NCBI GenBank assembly: GCA_963842155.1
Contig: CAWJFP010000013.1
Coordinates: 1 to 64,000, forward strand
Source: CAWJFP01 sp963842155
Lineage (GTDB): Bacteria; Pseudomonadota; Alphaproteobacteria; JACZXZ01
Direction: 5' to 3'
Length of the DNA: 64,000 bases
Below the pieces are notes generated by a model. It ran no database searches and was not told the DNA's origin. It saw nothing but the letters and a program-made list of their open reading frames with translations. Position numbers and translations under genes: made by a program. Position 1 is the first letter of the stretch, and every line of letters begins with the position of its first letter. Below are positions 49,904 through 57,387 of the stretch, in pieces.

Positions 49904-49974
49904 TGCCTTCCTTATAGATCAAGGCCATTGCCGGACGAAGTGCAGCTTTGCCCCGAGTATCCAAGCCATGAGCC

Positions 49975-50166
49975 TCAGAGCCGCGTCACGCGGTCGGGTG
50001 CCGATTGCAGCACTCGCTGGCAGACCTCGAGCGCCGCAGCCTCGGCCGCCTCCGGCGAGGACAGCGGCTGGCCCATGGCCTGGCGCTTGCCGTCGCGCCA
50101 AACCGACCACAGAAAATCGACATGTCCGTCGCGCTGCTTCCATCGCTCGATGATGACCTCAATCAT
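49975..50166 (-). CDS. Small conserved-looking protein, function unknown
   Basis: 63 residues: starts MIEVIIERWKQRDGHVDFLW then SVWRDGKRQAMGQPLSSPEA and ends CQRVLQSAPDRVTRL. The mix of charged, aromatic and small residues, and a preserved frame with high G/C third positions, suggest a real protein. I have a faint memory of similar small alphaproteobacterial proteins but cannot name a family. It lies 71 bases upstream of uvrD on the same strand and may share its transcript. No motif, signal peptide or metal site is visible. Confidence 0.55.
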   Translation of the reverse strand: MIEVIIERWKQRDGHVDFLWSVWRDGKRQAMGQPLSSPEAAEAAALEVCQRVLQSAPDRVTRL

Positions 50167-50351
50167 GGTCCGTCCCGCTTGTCCGGATTCGCATCCTACC
50201 CGATAGTCGGACGGGCCGGCCCCGCAAATCGACCATCCGCCCGCGCGCCAATCACAGTCCGCGCGCCAATCACAGTTCCGTGGCGACGCATTGCCCGCCT
50301 CAAGGTCGCGTCCTAAATTCCCGGCAAGCGAGCTTTCGGGGAGCCTATGTG

Positions 50352-50804
50352 ATGGCCATCGATCTCAAGGTCAACGGCGAGGTTCGTTCGGTCGAAGTCG
50401 ACGCGGATACGCCGCTTTTGTGGGTTCTGCGCGACAATCTGGGCCTGACGGGCACGAAATATGGCTGCGGCATCGCCTATTGCGGCGCCTGCACGGTGCA
50501 TGTCGACGGCGCCGCGACCCGCTCCTGCTCCGTTCCCGTCAGTTCGGTCGCGGGTAAGGAAATCGTCACCATCGAGGGGCTCGCGCCCGCGCGCCAGCTC
50601 CATCCGGTGCAGCAGGCCTGGATCGCCGAGGAGGTGCCGCAATGCGGCTATTGCCAATCCGGCATGATCATGGCCGCCGTCGCGCTGCTCAAGGAGAAGT
50701 CGAAGCCGAGCGACGCCGACATCGCGGACGGCATCACCAATATCTGCCGTTGCGGCACCTATAACCGCGTCCGCCGCGCCATCAAGCGCGCCGCCGCGGC
50801 CTGA
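50352..50804 (+). CDS. iorA: 2Fe-2S subunit of isoquinoline 1-oxidoreductase type
   Basis: 150 residues. The plant-type 2Fe-2S domain shows TGTKYGCGIAYCGACTVHVD with the CxxxxCxxC pattern and a fourth Cys in ATRSCSVPVSS. The second cluster domain shows QCGYCQSGMIMAAVALLKEK and ICRCGTYNRVRRAIKRAAA. This small subunit passes electrons from a molybdenum hydroxylase. The ATG at 50352 is preceded by GAGCCTATGT. It is followed after 14 bases by the catalytic subunit. Substrate of the pair unknown; homologous pairs attack N-heterocycles or aldehydes. Confidence 0.88.
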   Translation: MAIDLKVNGEVRSVEVDADTPLLWVLRDNLGLTGTKYGCGIAYCGACTVHVDGAATRSCSVPVSSVAGKEIVTIEGLAPARQLHPVQQAWIAEEVPQCGYCQSGMIMAAVALLKEKSKPSDADIADGITNICRCGTYNRVRRAIKRAAAA

Positions 50805-50818
50805 GGGGAGAGGCCGTC

Positions 50819-52990
50819 ATGACTCAAGCGACCATGGCTGCGACCGGCGTGAGCCGCCGCCTCTTCCTCAAAACGGGCGCCGCCGCGACCGGCGGGCTCT
50901 TGCTCGGTTTTCACCTGCCGGCGGGCGGACGCGTCGCGGAGGCCGCCGCTCCGTCCGACGAGGCCAAGGCGGTGAACGCCTGGCTGCGGATCGCGCCCGA
51001 CGACAGCGTCACCATCATGGTGGCCCATTCCGAGATGGGCCAAGGCGTCTATACGGCGCTTCCCATGCTCGTCGCCGAGGAGCTCGAGGTGGATTGGAGC
51101 AAGGTGCGCGCCGAGATGGCGCCCGCCGACCCCGTCTTCAAGAACCGCATGTTCGGCGCCCAAGGCACGGGTGGCAGCACCAGCATCCGCGAATCCTACG
51201 AGCCGTTGCGCCGCGTGGGCGCCGAGGCGCGCGAGCGGCTGCGCGCGGCCGCCGCGCAGCGCTGGGGCGTGCCCGTCGCCGACTGCACCGCGCGCGCGGG
51301 CCGCATCCTGCATGGCGCGACCGGCCGCAGCTTGCGCTATGGCGAGCTCGCCGAGAGCGCCGCCCAGCTCGAGCCGCCCACCGACGTCGCCTTGAAGGCA
51401 CCGAAAGATTTCAGCCTGATCGGCAAGCCGCTGGCGCGGCTCGACACGCCGCTGAAGGTGAACGGCGCGGCCATCTTCGGCTTCGACGTGAAGCTGCCGG
51501 GAATGGTGATCGGCTCCGTCATGGCCTGCCCGAGCTTCGGCGGCAAGCTCAAGGCGGTGGACGAGAAGCCGGCGCTCGCGATCGCGGGCGTGAGCAAGGT
51601 GGTCAAGCTCGACAACGCGGTCATCGTGTTGGCCGACGGCTATTGGAATGCCCATAAGGGCCTCGCGGCGCTCAAGCCGGAGTGGGAGCCGGGACCGCTG
51701 GCGGGCGCCAGCAGCGCCTCGCTCGGCGAGGATTTCCGGCGCGCGCTCGACGATCCAGCCGCCGTCGCGGCGGCACATCGCGGCGACACGGCGCAAGCGC
51801 TTGCCCAGGCGGCAAAACGGGTGGAGGCGCTTTACGAGGCGCCCTATCTCGCCCATGCGACGATGGAGCCGATGAACGCCACGGTGAGCATCGGCGATGA
51901 CGGCGTCGACGTCTGGGCGCCGACGCAATTCCAGGGCTTTATCCAGCTGGCGCTCGGCAAGATCCTCGAGACGACGCCCGACAAGGTGCGCGTGCATACC
52001 ACCTTCCTCGGCGGCGGCTTCGGACGGCGCAGCGAGACGGATTTCGTGATCTATGCCGCCCTCGCGGCCAAGGCGGCCGGCCGGCCCGTCAAGCTCCTCT
52101 GGTCGCGCGAGGAGGATATGCAGCACGACTTCTACCGCCCTGCTTCGCTGGTGCGCTTCCGCGCCGGGCTCGAGCAGAGCGGCGCTCCCGTGGCGCTCGA
52201 GGCGCGGCTCGTGGTGCAGTCGATCCTGAGCCGGGTCTTCCCCAACTCGGTCAAGGGCGGGCTCGATCGCACCGCCGTCGAGGGCATCGCCGACCAGAAT
52301 TACGCCATAGCTAATCTCGCGGTCGACTACGTGATGCGGAAGGAAGGCGCGCCGGTCGGCTTCTGGCGCTCGGTCGGCCATAGCCAAAACATCTTCTTCA
52401 TGGAGAGCTTCATCGACGAGCTGGCGCATGAGGCGGGCCAGGACCCCGTGGCCTTCCGCCGCGCGCTGCTCGCCGACAAGCCGCGCCATCGCGCCGTGCT
52501 CGACAAGGTTGCCGAGCTGGGCAACTGGGGCAAGCCCGCGCAGCCGGGCCGCTTCCAGGGCGTGGCGCTTGCCGAAGGCTACGAGTCGATCGCGGCGCAG
52601 ATCGCCGAGATCTCGATCGCCGACGGCAAGAAGCTGACCCTGCACAAGGTGACCTGCGTCGTCGACCCGGGCCAGGTCGTCAATCCCAACACGCTCGAGG
52701 CGCAGGTCGAGAGCGCCATCGTCTATGGCCTCACCGCCGCCTATTTCGGCGAGATCACCCTCAAGGACGGCCGCGTCGAGCAGGCGAATTTCGACAGCTA
52801 CCCGATGCTAACCTTGGCGCAGATGCCGGCGATCGAGGTCCATGTCATCGCAAGCGGCGCCAAGATCGGCGGCATGGGCGAAATTGCTACGCCGCCCATA
52901 GCGCCCGCCCTCGCCAACGCCATCTTCGCCGCGACAGGCAAGCGCATCCGCGCTCTGCCGCTCGCCAAGGCGGGCATCGCGCCGGCTTAG
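50819..52990 (+). CDS. iorB: Mo hydroxylase catalytic subunit (IorB-type)
   Basis: 723 residues, xanthine dehydrogenase molybdenum-binding family, isoquinoline 1-oxidoreductase beta class. A Tat signal (SRRLFLKTGAAATGGLLLGF, about residues 12-31) predicts export of a folded cofactor-bearing enzyme. Cofactor and active-site regions include AHSEMGQGVYTALPMLVAEE, GTGGSTSIRESYEPLRRVGA, TTFLGGGFGRRSETDFV and VGFWRSVGHSQNIFFMESFI; GGMGEIATPPIAPALANAIF is the end signature with the catalytic Glu region. No cytochrome or XdhC-like maturation gene lies beside it. Runs in an operon with iorA. Confidence 0.9.
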   Translation: MTQATMAATGVSRRLFLKTGAAATGGLLLGFHLPAGGRVAEAAAPSDEAKAVNAWLRIAPDDSVTIMVAHSEMGQGVYTALPMLVAEELEVDWSKVRAEMAPADPVFKNRMFGAQGTGGSTSIRESYEPLRRVGAEARERLRAAAAQRWGVPVADCTARAGRILHGATGRSLRYGELAESAAQLEPPTDVALKAPKDFSLIGKPLARLDTPLKVNGAAIFGFDVKLPGMVIGSVMACPSFGGKLKAVDEKPALAIAGVSKVVKLDNAVIVLADGYWNAHKGLAALKPEWEPGPLAGASSASLGEDFRRALDDPAAVAAAHRGDTAQALAQAAKRVEALYEAPYLAHATMEPMNATVSIGDDGVDVWAPTQFQGFIQLALGKILETTPDKVRVHTTFLGGGFGRRSETDFVIYAALAAKAAGRPVKLLWSREEDMQHDFYRPASLVRFRAGLEQSGAPVALEARLVVQSILSRVFPNSVKGGLDRTAVEGIADQNYAIANLAVDYVMRKEGAPVGFWRSVGHSQNIFFMESFIDELAHEAGQDPVAFRRALLADKPRHRAVLDKVAELGNWGKPAQPGRFQGVALAEGYESIAAQIAEISIADGKKLTLHKVTCVVDPGQVVNPNTLEAQVESAIVYGLTAAYFGEITLKDGRVEQANFDSYPMLTLAQMPAIEVHVIASGAKIGGMGEIATPPIAPALANAIFAATGKRIRALPLAKAGIAPA

Positions 52991-53097
52991 GGCGTTGGGG
53001 CATTTTCCATCCCGGCGGAACCGCGGCCCCCTCACCCTCCCTCAATTTGCGGAGCGGATATTCCTATGGCGATCTGAGATGACCCGTGCGTACAAAG

Positions 53098-54030
53098 CTA
53101 CTCATCTATGAAAAAGTCTTCATCCAATTTCTTCAGGTACAGCGTCTCGTCAATTCGAGCGCCGACGTTGTGCCGGATCATCAACGCAGCTAACTGCTCA
53201 CCGTCAATGAGGACTATCCTGAATGGATGGCGCTCGGCAAAGCTTTGGGCTGGTTGCGTGAAATAGGATGTCGTTACGAACACACCCTTGTTTGCCTTTG
53301 CCGCTCCAAGACTCCCGCTAAAGGCTCTGATTTCGGGCTCGCTAACTCCATTTTCGACAGCGTATCGCTTGGCCTGCACATAAACTCGGTCCAGCCCCAA
53401 TGCATCCTGATCAATCACACCGTCGATACCGCCGTCACCGGAGCGACCAACTATCTGCCCGGCATCCTGACGGGAACCACCGTAGCCCATCGCGAGTAGA
53501 AGTGTAACGATAAGGCTTTCGAAAAATGCTGGAGGTGCGCCAAGAATTCGATCAAGCAGCTCCTTATTTAGGGCTGTCTCTATCTGCTTGACGGTGGTTC
53601 GGAGAAGCTCATCCGGTGTCTGTACTGACGTGGGTGTCGCAAGCGCTTCGGACCCCTCAGCGGACTTCGCAATATCTGGTACACGACCGCGCTCGCGAAA
53701 TTTTATGAACTCGGGGAACTGGGATAGATACTCTATGTCGATGCGAGATGGACCTTCGGCGAGGACCTTTCGACCTCGTTCGGTGATCCGAAAATGCGCT
53801 CGCTTCGTTGCCTCTAGAAGCCCCGCTTGAACGAGATAACTTCGTGCCCAGTGTACACGATTGGCAAATGTGGCCTGTTTGCCACTCGGCAAGAGTTGCT
53901 GTTGGTCCTCTTCCGTCAATTCGAAATCACGCGCAAGTTGGCTTACGATATCGCCGATCCGGTGCTCTTGGCCGTCGCCAGCGATCTTCAAGATCGGCAG
54001 CATCAGCGTTTCGAAGCCTGGAATAGCCAT
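53098..54030 (-). CDS. mrr: Mrr-family type IV restriction endonuclease
   Basis: 310 residues. The N-terminal Mrr_N winged-helix domain (about residues 1-95) shows MLPILKIAGDGQEHRIGDIV and QQQLLPSGKQATFANRVHWA. The C-terminal PD-(D/E)xK nuclease (about residues 165-285) shows MGYGGSRQDAGQIVGRSGDG, GGIDGVIDQDALGLDRVYVQ and AKRYAVENGVSE. The GDGGID Asp and QAK Lys are the catalytic residues. Such enzymes cut methylated DNA. Codons and base composition are clearly less G+C-rich than all neighbours, so the gene was probably acquired. No methyltransferase or specificity gene is adjacent, consistent with type IV. No repeat was seen at its borders. Confidence 0.9.
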   Translation of the reverse strand: MAIPGFETLMLPILKIAGDGQEHRIGDIVSQLARDFELTEEDQQQLLPSGKQATFANRVHWARSYLVQAGLLEATKRAHFRITERGRKVLAEGPSRIDIEYLSQFPEFIKFRERGRVPDIAKSAEGSEALATPTSVQTPDELLRTTVKQIETALNKELLDRILGAPPAFFESLIVTLLLAMGYGGSRQDAGQIVGRSGDGGIDGVIDQDALGLDRVYVQAKRYAVENGVSEPEIRAFSGSLGAAKANKGVFVTTSYFTQPAQSFAERHPFRIVLIDGEQLAALMIRHNVGARIDETLYLKKLDEDFFIDE

Positions 54031-54336
54031 TTCAACATCCCCTGCGCATACAACTCTGGTACGAAATAACGGCCGGGGTCAATCGCGATCAAAGGGGAGG
54101 GCCGAGTAGCTATTCCTGACAGTGGCGCGCCATCACATCGCGGTGATGCTCTCGATGATGGTGAAATGGCATGTGGTGGGAATAAATGCGCGCGACCGCG
54201 ACCACCGCGGCGTCGAAAAGCAGCTGCCATTCGGTCAACTCGCTCTTGTCCTTGCCGAGCGCCTGGCGTTGTCGGAGACAAATTTCGGCGACATGCTGAC
54301 CGCGCGCCGCGAGGCGGGAGCGGTATCACCCCGCGC
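54031..54336 (-). other. Spacer with possible small broken ORF
   Basis: Between mrr and metZ no confident gene is seen. An open minus-strand frame from about 54326 to a TAG at 54110 reads SELTEWQLLFDAAVVAVARI followed by a His-rich segment YSHHMPFHHHREHHRDVMAR. It has no good start codon in frame. An ATG at 54294 in another frame gives MSPKFVSDNARRSART and soon stops, so a frame change would be needed. It could be a small gene with an error, the end of a lost gene, or chance. Confidence 0.3.
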
Positions 54337-55536
54337 CTACACGGCGTCGAGCGCCTGGGTGAGGTCCTCCGCCAGATCCTCGGCGTCCTCGAGCCCGACC
54401 GAGAGGCGCAAGAGCCCGTCGCCGATGCCCATGCGCGCGCGCTCCTCGGGCCCGACGGCGCGGTGGGTGGTGGTGGCCGGATGGGTGATGAGCGACTTGG
54501 CGTCGCCGAGATTGTTCGAGATGTCGATGATCTCGAGCCGGTTCTGCACGCGGAAGGCCGCCTCCTTGCCGCCCTTCACCTCGAAGCTCACGAGCGTGCT
54601 CGGCCCCGTCATCTGGCGCCGCGCGAGCGCGTGCTGCGGATGCGTCGGCAGCCAGGGAAAGAGCACGCGCTCGACGGCCTTATGCCGGCCGAGCAGCGCC
54701 GCGAGACGCTCGGCATTGGCGCAATGGCGCTGCACCCTAAGCTCGATCGTCTCCAACCCCTTCAACAGCACCCAGGCGTTGAACGGGCTCATGGCCGGCC
54801 CGGTATGGCGCATGAAGGGCATCACGCTGTCCTTGTAGAACTGCTCGGTCGAGAGGATGACGCCGCCCAAGATGCGGCCCTGCCCGTCGATATGCTTGGT
54901 GCCGGAATAGACGACGATGTCGGCGCCGAGGGTAAGCGGCTTCTGCAACAGCGGCGTCGAGAAGACGTTGTCGACGACAACCGAGGCACCGGCCGCATGG
55001 GCGAGCTGCGCCACCGCCGCGATGTCGATGAGCTCGAGCGTGGGGTTGGCCGGCGTCTCGAAGAACACGGCCCCGGCGCCGCGCGCGAGCGCCGCCTCCC
55101 ATTGCTTGAGGTCGGGCCCGTCCACCAGCTCCGTCTCGATGCCCCAACGCGGCAGGATCTGCGTGATGATGTAGTGGCAGGAGCCGAAGAGCGCCCGCGC
55201 GGCGACCACGCGTTGGCCGGCGCGAAGCTGGCAGGCGAGCGAGACGAAGACCGCGGCCATGCCGCTCGCGGTGGCGAAGCAGGCTTCGGCCCCCTCCATG
55301 AGGGCCACGCGCCGCTCCAGCATGGCCACCGTCGGGTTGCCGTAGCGCGAATAGATAAAGCCCTCGGCCTCGCCCTTGAAGCGCAGCTCGGCCTGCTCCG
55401 CGCTCTCATAGACGAAGCCCGAGGTCAGATAGAGCGCCTCGCTGGTCTCGCCATGGGGCGAGCGGAGCGTGCCGCCGCGCACGAGGCGCGTCTGCGGACG
55501 CCAACCCCGCTCCCTCTCGTTCTGCCGATCCCCCAT
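54337..55536 (-). CDS. metZ: O-succinylhomoserine sulfhydrylase
   Basis: MetZ (399 residues, cystathionine gamma-synthase PLP family) makes homocysteine from O-succinylhomoserine and sulfide. The N-terminal part shows TRLVRGGTLRSPHGETSEAL with YLTSGFVYESAEQAELRF. The PLP region has YSRYGNPTVAMLERRVALME, FFETPANPTLELIDIAAVAQ and YSGTKHIDGQGRILGG, whose Lys214 binds the cofactor. NNLGDAKSLITHPATTTH and IGDGLLRLSVGLEDAEDLAE close the protein. It follows a rhodanese by 20 bases, and the cysteine cluster on the same strand, which fits direct sulfide use. Confidence 0.93.
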   Translation of the reverse strand: MGDRQNERERGWRPQTRLVRGGTLRSPHGETSEALYLTSGFVYESAEQAELRFKGEAEGFIYSRYGNPTVAMLERRVALMEGAEACFATASGMAAVFVSLACQLRAGQRVVAARALFGSCHYIITQILPRWGIETELVDGPDLKQWEAALARGAGAVFFETPANPTLELIDIAAVAQLAHAAGASVVVDNVFSTPLLQKPLTLGADIVVYSGTKHIDGQGRILGGVILSTEQFYKDSVMPFMRHTGPAMSPFNAWVLLKGLETIELRVQRHCANAERLAALLGRHKAVERVLFPWLPTHPQHALARRQMTGPSTLVSFEVKGGKEAAFRVQNRLEIIDISNNLGDAKSLITHPATTTHRAVGPEERARMGIGDGLLRLSVGLEDAEDLAEDLTQALDAV

Positions 55537-55556
55537 CTCGCGCTTGCGCCCTTGTG

Positions 55557-55982
55557 CTAGTCCTGCTGCCAGGGAAGGCCGGCGGCTTTCCAGCCCACCG
55601 TGCGACCGCGATGGCCCTCGCCGTCCTTCGGCCCCTCGAAGCCGTCGGCGACATTATAGCAGCGCGCGAAGCCGAGCCTGGTGAGCAGAATCGCCGCGGA
55701 GCGCGAGCGCGCGCCCGAGCGGCAGAGCAGCAGGAGGGTGGCGTCCTTGCGCGCGCCGTTGTTCTCGACTTGCGCGGCGAAGTCCGGATTGACGGCGAGG
55801 TCGGGGTAGGATTGCCATTCGACGAAGAGCGGCGCCTTGCCGAGCGGCCGCAGATCGGGCGCGCCGACATAGCGGCATTCCGGCTGCGTGCGCACGTCGA
55901 TCAGGACCGCGTTCGGGTCGCTCTGCAATAGCTCCCAGGCGCGCCGGGAATCGATATCGCCGGCATAGCCTTGCTCGGACAT
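55557..55982 (-). CDS. Rhodanese-domain sulfurtransferase
   Basis: 141 residues, one rhodanese domain. It starts at the ATG 55982 (MSEQGYAGDIDSRRAWELLQ) with GGGGAG upstream. The domain shows VLIDVRTQPECRYVGAPDLR and the active loop LLLLCRSGARSRSAAILLTR, whose Cys carries persulfide (CRSGARS). The end DGFEGPKDGEGHRGRTVGWK resembles a group of alphaproteobacterial rhodaneses next to metZ. It probably supplies or handles sulfane sulfur near MetZ (inference). It lies between cysH and metZ on the same strand. Confidence 0.88.
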   Translation of the reverse strand: MSEQGYAGDIDSRRAWELLQSDPNAVLIDVRTQPECRYVGAPDLRPLGKAPLFVEWQSYPDLAVNPDFAAQVENNGARKDATLLLLCRSGARSRSAAILLTRLGFARCYNVADGFEGPKDGEGHRGRTVGWKAAGLPWQQD

Positions 55983-56093
55983 GATCAAGCTCCCCTTCGT
56001 CACGGAGCGCCGCGCTTGGCTTGCGGCCGCCACACTGATCCACCCGCGCGCACCGCCTGTCAACCCGGCGGCCCTACGAGGTCGGCGCGAGCC

Positions 56094-56861
56094 CTAAACG
56101 GCGGCCGCGGGCGCGGCGGCCGCCGCCAAGGGAAAGCCCGAGCGATGGATGCCGCACTCGGTCTTGGCCAGGCCGGGCCAGCGTCCCACCCGCACGGGCG
56201 CGGTACCGTCGGTCGCGATTGTGCAGGTGGCGCAGCCGATCGAGCTGTAGCCGCGGGCGAGCAGCGGATGACGCGGCAGGCCGCGCGCCGCGAGCGCGGC
56301 CGCCAGCTCGGCGCTCGACCAGCTGGCGAGAGGGTTGGCCTTGATGCGCCCATCGACCAGCTCGAGCCGATCGAGCGTTTGGCGCGCGTCGCCCTGGAAA
56401 CGCTTGCGCCCCGTCACCCAGGCGTCGAAGGGCGCCAGCGCGGCGTCGAGCGGCGTCACCTTGCGCAGCTCGCAGCAGCGGTCGGGATCCCGCGACCATA
56501 GGCTGCCGTCAGGGTCCTCGGCGTCGAGATCGAGCGGCGATGGCGCGACCGAGCGGACGTCGGTAAGGCCGAGACGGCGCACAACCGTATCGCGATAGGC
56601 GAGCGTCTCGGGGAAATGCTTGCCGGTCTCGAGGAAGATGACGGGGACCGAGGGATCGATCTGCGCCACCAGGTCGAGCACGACGACCGATTCCGCGCCG
56701 AAGGAGGAGACCACGGCGATGCGGCCCGGGAATTCGCGCTCGATCAGCGGGCGGAGCAGCTCGATTCCGTCGAGCGCGCCATAGCGCCGTTCGAGCTGCG
56801 CCAGCAGGCCGCTGTCGAGGGCGCTGACCGGCCCGGCCGCGATCGAGGGCGGCGGCGCCAT
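56094..56861 (-). CDS. cysH: APS reductase-type CysH
   Basis: 255 residues. The start at 56861 (MAPPPSIAAGPVSALDSGLL) has AAGGAGAG about 10 bases upstream. The ATP-alpha-hydrolase-like fold shows AVVSSFGAESVVVLDLVAQI, VIFLETGKHFPETLAYRDTV and the catalytic tail KTECGIHRSG. The cysteine pairs in DRCCELRKVTPLDAAL and GYSSIGCATCTIATDG are the 4Fe-4S ligands of adenylylsulfate reductase, so APS rather than PAPS is the predicted substrate. The 5' end is in the same frame as the repaired DUF934 reading frame, with no stop between them, so a DUF934-CysH fusion is possible. Confidence 0.88.
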   Translation of the reverse strand: MAPPPSIAAGPVSALDSGLLAQLERRYGALDGIELLRPLIEREFPGRIAVVSSFGAESVVVLDLVAQIDPSVPVIFLETGKHFPETLAYRDTVVRRLGLTDVRSVAPSPLDLDAEDPDGSLWSRDPDRCCELRKVTPLDAALAPFDAWVTGRKRFQGDARQTLDRLELVDGRIKANPLASWSSAELAAALAARGLPRHPLLARGYSSIGCATCTIATDGTAPVRVGRWPGLAKTECGIHRSGFPLAAAAAPAAAV

Positions 56862-57387
56862 GCGCAAGAGGCTCTCCTTGGGCGGCTTGGGGATCGAGCG
56901 GCCGCCGCGGCGGCGCGCCGCCCAATCGCCCTCCGTGGTCGCGGGCTGGTAGGGGGTGGAGAATCTCGGCAAGCGCCTTGAGCCAGGCCTTGACCGCGTC
57001 GCCCTTCGCCACTTCGAAGGCGTCGAAGCCGCAGCGCTGCATGAAGAGGAGCTGGTCGCGCAGCACCTGCCCGACCGCGCGCAGCTCGCCCTTGTAGCCG
57101 TAGCGCTCGCGCAACAGGCGCGCATAGCTATAGGCGCGGCCGTCGGTGAATTTGGGAAATTCGAGCGCGATCAGCGCGAAGCGGGCGACGTCGCCGGCGA
57201 TCGCGGAGGGATGCTGCCCGGCCTTGAGCTTGATGCCGATCGGCGCGCCGCGCGCCAAAAGCTCGTTCTGCTCGCGCTGCCACCGCTCGAGACCGACGAC
57301 GACGGGGCCGGCCGGCGGCAAAGCCTCGTCGTCGGCCAGGAACTTCCAGTCGTTCTCGGCGAGCTGTCCCTGCTTAATGAGCGGCAT
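56862..57387 (-). CDS. DUF934 protein, one frameshift near its end
   Basis: About 175 codons. The ATG at 57387 overlaps the cysI stop by 14 bases. The family core shows QGQLAENDWKFLADDEALPP, GLERWQREQNELLARGAPIG, EFPKFTDGRAYSYARLLRER and QLLFMQRCGFDAFEVAKGDA. Near 56960 the frame breaks; dropping one base turns the unrelated continuation into FSTPYQPATTEG, the expected DUF934 ending. In that frame there is no stop before CysH, so the protein either fuses with CysH or ends by another undetected error. DUF934 genes sit beside assimilatory sulfite reductases; their exact role is not established. Confidence 0.75.

Noticed and set aside
55983..56093. A SAM riboswitch in front of the rhodanese-metZ pair
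   Set aside because: Such elements precede metZ in some alphaproteobacteria, but no conserved SAM-II-type core is visible. A TTGACA at 56058-56063 (minus strand) could be a -35, with only a weak -10.
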